Assembly: GCA_003640385.1 (NCBI GenBank)
Contig: RCAB01000869.1
Span: forward strand, 1 to 14,968
Length of the DNA stretch: 14,968 bases
Source of the DNA: Setaria digitata
Taxonomy: Eukaryota > Nematoda > Chromadorea > Rhabditida > Setariidae
Direction: 5' to 3'
The notes beneath the pieces are model-generated. The model worked only from the letters and a program-made list of their open reading frames with translations. It was not told the DNA's origin and did no database searches. This document shows positions 8,531 through 14,968 of the stretch, piece after piece; the stretch's first letter is position 1; every line of letters starts with the position of its first letter. Both the position numbers and the translations under genes were made by a program.

Positions 8531-8711
8531 TTTTGATATATATATATATATCAAAATACAGTATTTTTATATACATATATTTTTAATAACTTATAAACAT
8601 ATATATATATATATGTTTATAAGTTTAAAATTATTATATATATATACATATATAATAATTTTAAACTTCAATTGTAATATATATATATAAAAAAAAAAAT
8701 CAGCAATTGAA
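8531..8711. repeat. Cluster of nested (AT)n-centred palindromes
   Basis: Three palindromes lie close together. The first (8531-8556) is a perfect 26-base palindrome, TTTTGATATA outward from the centre. The second (8588-8625) is a perfect 38-base palindrome with ACTTATAAACAT arms. The third (8621-8668) is a 48-base palindrome with a single mismatched pair. The second and third share AAGTT, so their cruciforms are mutually exclusive. An 8-bp TTCAATTG/CAATTGAA pair (8667-8674 and 8704-8711) follows. Confidence 0.9.
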
Positions 8712-10180
8712 ATTATAAATATTAAAATATATATGTATATAAAATAATAGATTTGAATTATAAAAATAGTTTAGTTCTTGCTGTGAAAATGAGAAAGAAT
8801 TTTGTAAATGTTGACAAAATTTCGAATAATTTTCTTCCCACTACATTTAAGAAATTGCTAAAATGAAATGAATTTAGGATCGGTGGAAAAAATTTCCTTT
8901 GTTTTGTTTTCCTTCCTTTCCTTTCTTTTCTCTTTTTTTTTTTTCTTAAATTGAATTTAATTTATCGATTACGAATAATTATTAGAGGAAATGAGCAAAC
9001 TGGTTGAGGAATTGAATCAATTATTTGCTTCCTACGTTTATTTTTTACAAAAAAAAAAAAAAATCATTTTTCAATTTTTTGAAAAAATTTTGCAAAAAAA
9101 AAAGAAAAAAAAAATAAAGAGGGAAAAGAAAAATGAAATATGTTTACGAAAATTTTTTACTTCTATTGTGCAATTAAAAATGCAAAAATAACTGAGAAAA
9201 AAACTTCTCCTTTTTTTTTTTCTTTTCCTTTAAATTTTTGTTTCATAAAAATGGATTTTTTTTTTTTTTTTTTTTCATACAAACAAATAATACAAAGTAT
9301 TGGAAATTTGAAAAAGAAATAAAAATGTTATGATGTATCTTGCTAAGTGTTTCACAGTGATATTTTTTATCGAATACATTTTGCATGCATGACTGAGCTT
9401 TAAATATTTTTTTAGAGGAAAAAAAAGTGAAAAAAAAAAAAACTGAAACTTTAAAATACGAAGGAAATCAAATATAAAAGGGAGTTTAAAATGGCGAACT
9501 AAAATGTGAGATGTATAAAATTTGCTAATTTTTTTTTTTTTTTTCTATAACGAAAATGTTTTTTAAGTATGCATTATTTTTCTTCTTCATAGATTAATTT
9601 AAAAGAACAAGAATAATTAATGAATTTTTTTCCGAAGAAGAAGAAATTTGAATTGAATGAAAAATGCGAATTAAATGATATATTCGAAGCTGAAAAAGTT
9701 TTGTGGCAAATGCAGATTTTTAAGCAAAATATTTATACTGTTATATCATTTTAATAATTTTGATTATCTAAAAACTGAAACGAGAAATTTTTGAAATGAA
9801 GTAGATATTACATCAAGTTTTTTCTTTTCTTTTCAACAGAAAGAAAAAATTTCGTGAAAAAAAAATTTGCAAAACTTATTCCAATGAGTTGAATAAATAT
9901 GATGAAAGTTTTTACAATGATTAAATAATGGAAATCATTCGTTAATTATTTTATATAAATTGATAATTGCATAATATGTTAGAAAAACTTTAATTTTCAA
10001 AATTTCATAGAAAAGTTTTCTTAAAATAAATTTTAACTGAAAAAAAAAAAAATAGATGAATGGAAACAGCTCCCCAAAAATTTTGGAATTGAACGCATAG
10101 CAAAGAAGCTATATTTGATTAATTAGGCTAAAATTCGGTTAAAAATATAATTTGTGTGTATTTGTGGTGAGATTTCATTT
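8712..10180. other. AT-rich stretch without recognisable genes
   Basis: This stretch is dominated by A and T runs. Short open frames at 8991-9191 and 9140-9322 translate to Lys-, Phe- and Ile-rich strings produced by homopolymers and are not credible. A third TGCATGCA palindrome is at 9382-9389. Nothing else could be supported. Confidence 0.4.
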
Positions 10181-10346
10181 GCCTGATTTACCGGTTCGTG
10201 TGAGTGGAATCCGGTTTACCGGAATTTGTTTGCCTACCGTGGATTAGTCATCAGACGATTATCTCGTTGTTCAAAAAGGAAAGAGTTTTTGATTTATGTT
10301 GTTGGCCTTGTAAAAGCTTTCCAACTTTTAAAAAACATAAATCAAA
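10181..10346. other. GC-richer island next to a 13-bp-stem hairpin
   Basis: From 10181 to about 10260 the G+C rises sharply. TTTACCGG occurs twice (10187-10194 and 10215-10222), and short CCGG inverted repeats are present. To the right, TTTGATTTATGTT (10288-10300) pairs perfectly with 10334-10346. GTTGG (10301-10305) pairs with CCAAC (10321-10325) inside the loop. A plus-strand frame reading LPDLPVRVSGIRFTG stops at GTGGATTAG and is short. I do not recognise the element; tRNA-like boxes were sought and not found. Confidence 0.5.
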
Positions 10347-11674
10347 TTAAACAAAAGTGAAAAAAAAAAAACAAAAACTTGAAATCGACAAACAAAGGAG
10401 TTCATTCTTCTCAATAAAAAATGTCCTCATATTCATTCACTTTTGTCGATAAAATTTCGTCAGTTTGAAAAAGAAGCTAACATTTTCACTATAAGAAATC
10501 GAAAAAATAAATCTTTTTCCTATTTTTTTCTCTTAAACCAAAGGCAAAATTTCAATCAAGTTCCAATAGTCGTTAATTTCAATTAAAGAGTAATGTAAAA
10601 ATGAATTATTGTTAAAAATTGCAAGTGCATTTGTTAAGTCCTGCTAATTAACTTCAAATTAATTAATTTACTAATGCGAAATACATCTTGTTTATCAAAT
10701 ATGTTTCTTCCGTCCAATATTCAGTTTTTAATAATTAATTTAAGCTATTTTGGTGTAAATTTACGAAATATTGCATAATGAAATTATCTTTTTGAAAAAT
10801 TGTGCTGCAATTCACATTAGCAAAATAATAAAATTTGAGGAAAATTTTAACATTTTTAAAAAGTTTATGAATTTAAAAAGAAAAAAAGCAAAAATTTTTT
10901 GCCAAAAATCACTAATTATGAGCAAGATAATTTAACGCTAATCATTGTCATCTGATTTCTGGCTGATAATATCACGCCACTATCTAGTAGTTGAAGGTTA
11001 ATCTTTGTTTTTCATATAGTTTAAAGTTTTTTTTTTTAAGTAAAAAAAAAAGTGAGGAATGGGATTTTTTAAAAGTTTTGGAGAATTTTTTTTCAGTAAA
11101 TTTTTAGAATTTTGAAAAATTCAAGCACTTTCTTGATCTTCTGCAATTTGAAATATACATTGCATTATCATTTTTTTTTTTTTCAAATATTTTTGTACGA
11201 TATTTTTTTATTTACAAATGGATCAAAACATGTACCACATATAGATAGATATACTTAATTTTTTTTATTTTTGTTCTTCATATTTTTTCTAAAATTTCTT
11301 CATTATGTTTCTTTCTTTTATTTTTATTTTTATTCTTTTTTTTTTATTTTTTAAAATATTGTAACTGTGCAAAAGAGTTTTGAAATTTTAATTCGATTTT
11401 TTCATTTCCTTCTTTTTCTCGTTTTTAATGATGAAAGTTGAAAATGTATGAAATGTGATTAGTTCAATTTTTATTCTTTCATTTTCTGAAGATTTTCTGG
11501 TTTTGTGCCATGAAGTGGGGAACGAAGATTTGAAGAGGACAAAAACATTTCGTCTGACTTCCTTCCTCTTTCTTTTAATATTTTTTTTAAATTTTTTTTT
11601 CTTCTTTTTTTAAAGGATAATATTACTTGAGAAAGGTATGTTGGTGTAACAATTAGAACGGAAATGAAAAGTAG
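10347..11674. other. AT-rich stretch without recognisable genes
   Basis: Poly-A and poly-T runs are frequent. A patch near 10560-10640 loosely resembles the minisatellite at 1320-1600 (CAATTAAAGAGTAATGTAAA). No exon, RNA gene or repeat array could be supported. Confidence 0.35.
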
Positions 11675-11935
11675 GAAAGGCTAAATTTAAATGTTTTAAA
11701 ATCAGAAAAAGGGAAGGATAGAGGTGAAGAAAGGTCAGTTCAAATGTTTCAAAATCGGAAAAAAAGGAAGAGAGAAGATGAAGAGAGGCCAATTGAAATG
11801 TTTTAAAATTAAAAAGAAAAAAAAAAGGAAAAATGGGTGAGAAGAGGTCAATTCAAACGATTTAAAATCGGCAAAATGGAGAAAAGAGGGACAGAAGAGA
11901 CAAGTTAATTCAAATATTTTAAAAGAAAAAAAAAA
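11675..11935. repeat. Minisatellite, about five units of 53-59 bp
   Basis: Each unit has a core like TTCAAATGTTTTAAAATCGG followed by a purine-rich tail (AAAAGGAAGAGAGAAGATGAAGAGAGG). Core anchors fall near 11691, 11744, 11798, 11857 and 11914; a more diverged sixth may lie near 11997. Poly-A tracts in the tails account for the spacing differences. A short minus-strand frame (11610-11792) with a recurring LFLILKHLN-type string is the shadow of the repeat. Confidence 0.75.
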
Positions 11936-12009
11936 AAAAAAGAAGAAAGAAAGAGAGATTGATTGTGAACATAAGTGACAAAAAGAATCATTTCAAATAT
12001 TAAAAATCA

Positions 12010-13912
12010 CTGCTTAGAATAATAGCTCTTTGTTTTTTTGCTTTTTTTTTTTTTTTTTTTAAATAAATTGAAATTTCATTCCTTTTGTTTGAGTTTTTTT
12101 CTCAAAGGTAAAAAGAAAATTATGCAATATTTGTGTAATTTTTTGAGCGCTCTATATTTTTTATTAATATTATTTATGAATTTTGGTGTGGAAAAAGGAA
12201 AGGAAAATTGATTAAATTTTTATTCATATTTTTACACCTCTTAAATTAGTCAGTGGTAAATGACAGTTAATTATTTTTAAAACTTAAATAAATTTCAGTG
12301 GTAATTACAAATAAAAATTATTCCATGGATTTTCAACATTTTAATATGAATATTTTGCAAGATTTCTTTTCAAAACATTTTTGATTTTTGAAATATTTCA
12401 TAAATTTTCAGAATTTTTTGATAGTTAGCGGTGAATTAAAACTTTTAGATAAAAAAAAAAAATTAATGACGATTAAAATTTTTAGTGAAATAATTGGTTC
12501 TCATCGAATTTCATAGTATGAAAAAGGGAAATTATTTAATGGATTTTTTTTTTTTTGGAGGGGAGGGGGAAGAATGAAAGAAGATCTATAGCTACTGTTC
12601 TTTGTTAATTTCGGCAAAATTTTCTGGTCCAATTAACTTATTAAAGTTTTCTAATTTCATTGCTTCATTGAATTTGTTCAATTTCCTAATCTTTTTCATT
12701 TTTGAAATGGCAAAAAAAAAAAAAAAACTTATTCAATGCCACAATCTTTTCTTATTAACGAAATCTTTTCAAAGAAAGCTTCTCAGTAATGCAAAATTGA
12801 TCTAGGCATAATCCTTTTATGGTGCAACTTGATGGCAGACTTAAATCCATAAATGATATAATGGAAATAATTTTCGTTCATTAATATATTATATATTAGA
12901 GTAATTTATAAAATATAAAATTATTAAATTGTAGTTAGAATTAAATAAAATATATTGGAAATGGAAAAAGTGCAAAAAAAAAGATTATAAATTAGAAATG
13001 AATTCTTTAAAAACTAAAAAGTTTAGATAAAGTTTAGAGGAGTAAAATTATTAGACAAAAGGAAAAGGATTTTTTTTTATTTTTTCAAAAATAAAAAATA
13101 TCAAAATTTAGAAGATATATCTGGGTCTTTTAGAGAGTAAACAAACTAAAATAGGAAAACAAAAAGCAAAAACAAAATTAAAAACAATTATTTGAGTATT
13201 GTTTACACAGAGTCATTCGCATCATTATCTCTTCGATGATCAAAATATGTGTCACTGATGAAAAGAATTGATTACAACTGATATTTTAAATAGTATATCA
13301 TCAATCAGAAGAGAGTGACGGAAAGAAGCAACTTGCGGTAAGGTTATCATAAGCAGTAAACAATATTTTCTTAATAATTAGATGAAACTTTTGCTAATTA
13401 GCTCAAAGGAACTGAAATGATCGAGCTAACAGTTAGCATTAAAATGAATGAGCTAAAATTTACGGCTATAATTTGCAATTAATTAGAATGATTGAAATTT
13501 TGCAATTGAAATTTCCGGTAGGATAAAATTGAATAAAAATTTACAGCTATTTCGAAATATTAATTATTAAATTTTAATCGATAGTTATGAGAATGAAAAA
13601 GTGAAAATAGAATTAAAATTAAAATTTCGAACATGGAAGAATTAGCAACACATTTAAAAAAATCAAATAATATGAAGAATTAAAAGCACAGATCGCTCTT
13701 GATCACTATCAGAACTAAGTAATCATTAATCGAACTGATTTAATCAGAATAGTAACAGTTGCTTCGAGCACACTCTAGAAGGGGGTAGGGGGAAATTGTC
13801 CACAAGAACTTTATATGATAGTTAATAGCTTTTCCGGCTGTTGGGATTGTTGAAGAAGATGGGAAAGATGGCAAAAATTTGGTTAATTTATGACACTTAG
13901 TCTTGCGAACAT
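12010..13912. other. AT-rich stretch without recognisable genes
   Basis: A long T run lies near 12043-12060, and G-rich patches occur at 12557-12571 and 13780-13791. The frame at 12602-12805 is Phe/Ile/Lys-rich with a poly-Lys run and is not credible. A weak, gapped inverted repeat joins 13228-13240 with 13297-13314. No exon or RNA gene could be supported. Confidence 0.35.
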
Positions 13913-14110
13913 CGCTGAGCTGTTATATCCGAAAATAATAATTTCATACTGGTGGATCACTGGTTATACCCTAGAATAATAGCTTAGACTTTACGAGATC
14001 ACTGATTATATCCTAAAATGATAACTCAAACTTTACTGGATCACTGGTTCGATCTGGAAGTGATAGCTTAAGCATTACTGGATCATCAGTTATATTCAAG
14101 AACGATTGGA
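13913..14110. repeat. 42-bp minisatellite
   Basis: Units start at exactly 42-base steps: GATCAC at 13955, 13997 and 14039, GATCAT at 14081, with a more diverged unit before (from 13913) and possibly another near 13871. The consensus begins GATCACTGGTTATATCC, continues TAGAATGATAGCTTA and ends ACTTTACTG. The constant 42-base spacing, with no indels across four units, is notable in this indel-prone sequence. On the minus strand units give related 14-residue strings (DPVKFELSF-like), but stops break most of them. Confidence 0.85.
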
Positions 14111-14202
14111 AAAGAGAAAGGAAAAGTTGAAGTGGCTGAAAAGATTGGGAGGAAAAAAAAGAAACAAAAGGAAATATTGTCGCCGATAATGTCTCAATCA
14201 TA

Positions 14203-14520
14203 TTAATTGCTCTGTTCACATATAATAAACTTTCATTAAATAAAATTAAACAGACAAAGATAATCCCTAGCAGATGTTAATTACAATTAATATTATCATT
14301 TCCTTCTGTTTCAGCTCTCTTTTTCTTTAATTTTGAATTTTTCATAAAAATAAATATGATAAGATGACCATATATAAATTATATAGAAAATTACCAAATA
14401 AACAAAAAGGAAGACATACAAAGAGCAGAAAATATTAATTGTAATTAACATCTGCTAGAGATAATCGTCGTCTGTTCAATTTTATTATAATGAACAGACG
14501 TTTATTAGCAGTACAATTAT
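14203..14520. mobile_element. MITE-like element with long terminal inverted repeats
   Basis: Arms 14239-14294 and 14431-14486 are reverse complements at 51 of 56 positions, including a perfect 28-base core (14267-14294 with 14431-14458). With gaps, similarity extends outward through TAATAAAC to TAATTG (14204-14209) and CAATTA (14514-14519), giving about 318 bp overall. The 136-base interior has no ORF. The right arm contains a nested hairpin, CGTCTGTTCA/TGAACAGACG (14469-14478 and 14491-14500). This architecture fits a non-autonomous DNA transposon. No target-site duplication is clear, so the termini are approximate. Confidence 0.65.
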
Positions 14521-14692
14521 TGGAAGCCATCTACAAAAATATAAATGTTTTAAAATCATTGTCATACCGATAATGCTATGGAGGAATGTGATAATTCAAG
14601 ATGATAATGAGAAGGATGAGAGAAATTTCGAACGAGAAAACTTGCCTAATATTAACAGTAGAAGAACAATGATATTAAAGAGATAATTTTCA

Positions 14693-14715
14693 GAGTCTTT
14701 CTTGTGGAAAGACTC
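14693..14715. repeat. Perfect 9-bp hairpin with 5-base loop
   Basis: GAGTCTTTC (14693-14701) is followed by loop TTGTG and then GAAAGACTC. The stem is perfect and G+C-richer than the flanks. There is no adjacent gene to which it could serve as a terminator or processing signal. Confidence 0.8.
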
Positions 14716-14754
14716 AAAGAATAAATAAGCGAGCTGATATGATAAAAGAGTGAT

Positions 14755-14804
14755 AATGATAGTAAGCAACAATAATGATTAGTGTACCATGTATTACTAT
14801 CATT
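14755..14804. repeat. 11-bp perfect inverted repeat beside the 14-bp array
   Basis: AATGATAGTAA (14755-14765) pairs with TTACTATCATT (14794-14804) around a 28-base loop. The right arm runs almost directly into the ATT-rich array that follows. Confidence 0.75.
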
Positions 14805-14814
14805 TATTCATTAT

Positions 14815-14968
14815 CATTATTATTATTATATTATTATTATTATATTATTATTATTATATTATTATCATTATATTATTATTATTATATTATTATTATTATA
14901 TTATTATTATTATACTATTATTATTATATTATTATTATTATATTATTATTATTATATTATTATTATTA
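14815..14968. repeat. 14-bp minisatellite of (ATT)4AT units, cut by the window end
   Basis: ATAT marks recur every 14 bases (14828, 14842, 14856, 14870 and onward), so the unit is four ATT triplets plus AT and not a plain trinucleotide run. About eleven units are visible, with rare C substitutions (TATCATTAT, TATACTATT). The array continues past the right edge, so its full length is unknown. Confidence 0.9.

Noticed and set aside
8991..9322. Two overlapping plus-strand open frames
   Set aside because: Their Lys/Phe-rich translations come from A and T homopolymers, with flank-like composition and no splice context.
10187..10225. Possible tRNA B-box (GGTTCG) near 10193
   Set aside because: No matching A-box, acceptor stem or cloverleaf could be drawn on either strand.
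13228..13314. Inverted repeat TCTCTTC...GATGAT with its partner
   Set aside because: The arms need a 5-base gap and pair only over about 13 bases. This is too weak next to the stronger fold-backs.
13780..13791. G-quadruplex from two G5 runs
   Set aside because: Only two G-runs occur close together; an intramolecular quadruplex normally needs four.

Overview
The window looks like gene-poor, very AT-rich eukaryotic nuclear DNA (by eye about one fifth to one quarter G+C). It has long A and T homopolymer runs, a single undetermined base (N at 635), many degenerate tandem arrays and several fold-back structures. The splice-site style of the one credible gene (acceptor TTTTTCTTTCAG, donor AAG|GTTTGT) fits a nematode, and the base composition would suit an AT-rich, filarial-like one. 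That assignment is inference; no marker gene settles it. No prokaryotic operon, rRNA, tRNA or CRISPR array, and no transposase or other viral or transposon ORF, was recognised.

Layout. The only well-supported coding sequence is on the minus strand at 1684-2559. It is a 292-codon first coding exon with a glutamine-rich, low-complexity middle. It has an in-frame stop 18 codons upstream of the ATG, a good splice acceptor 102 bases upstream of the ATG, and a good donor at its 3' end. The rest of the gene should continue to the left, through or beyond positions 1-1683, where I found no convincing second exon. Left of the exon lie an 86-bp tandem duplication whose junction holds the N (554-725), a 26-base T run, and a diverged array of about 47-54 bp (1320-1600).

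Right of the exon (its 5' flank or 5' introns) are a degenerate ATC tract with an 80-bp higher-order repeat (3660-3915), a sharply GC-rich, CpG-containing island (4024-4175), and a 35-bp near-perfect inverted repeat (4551-4717). Further on are GA and CT microsatellites, an exact CAG|GTAAGT site on the minus strand near 6998, and a cluster of nested AT palindromes (8531-8711). A small GC-richer island sits beside a 13-bp-stem hairpin (10181-10346), followed by a minisatellite of about 55 bp (11675-11935).

The right end (13.9-15.0 kb) is the most structured part. It has a 42-bp minisatellite (13913-14110), a MITE-like element with inverted arms of at least 56 bp (about 14203-14520), two smaller hairpins, and a 14-bp (ATT)4AT array running off the window edge.

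Only one gene is visible, so no pathway can be reconstructed. I see no new enzymatic or defence system. The items most worth a second look are the fold-back elements, the 42-bp and 14-bp arrays, the N-marked duplication, and the possible distant 5' exon or recursive splice sites.
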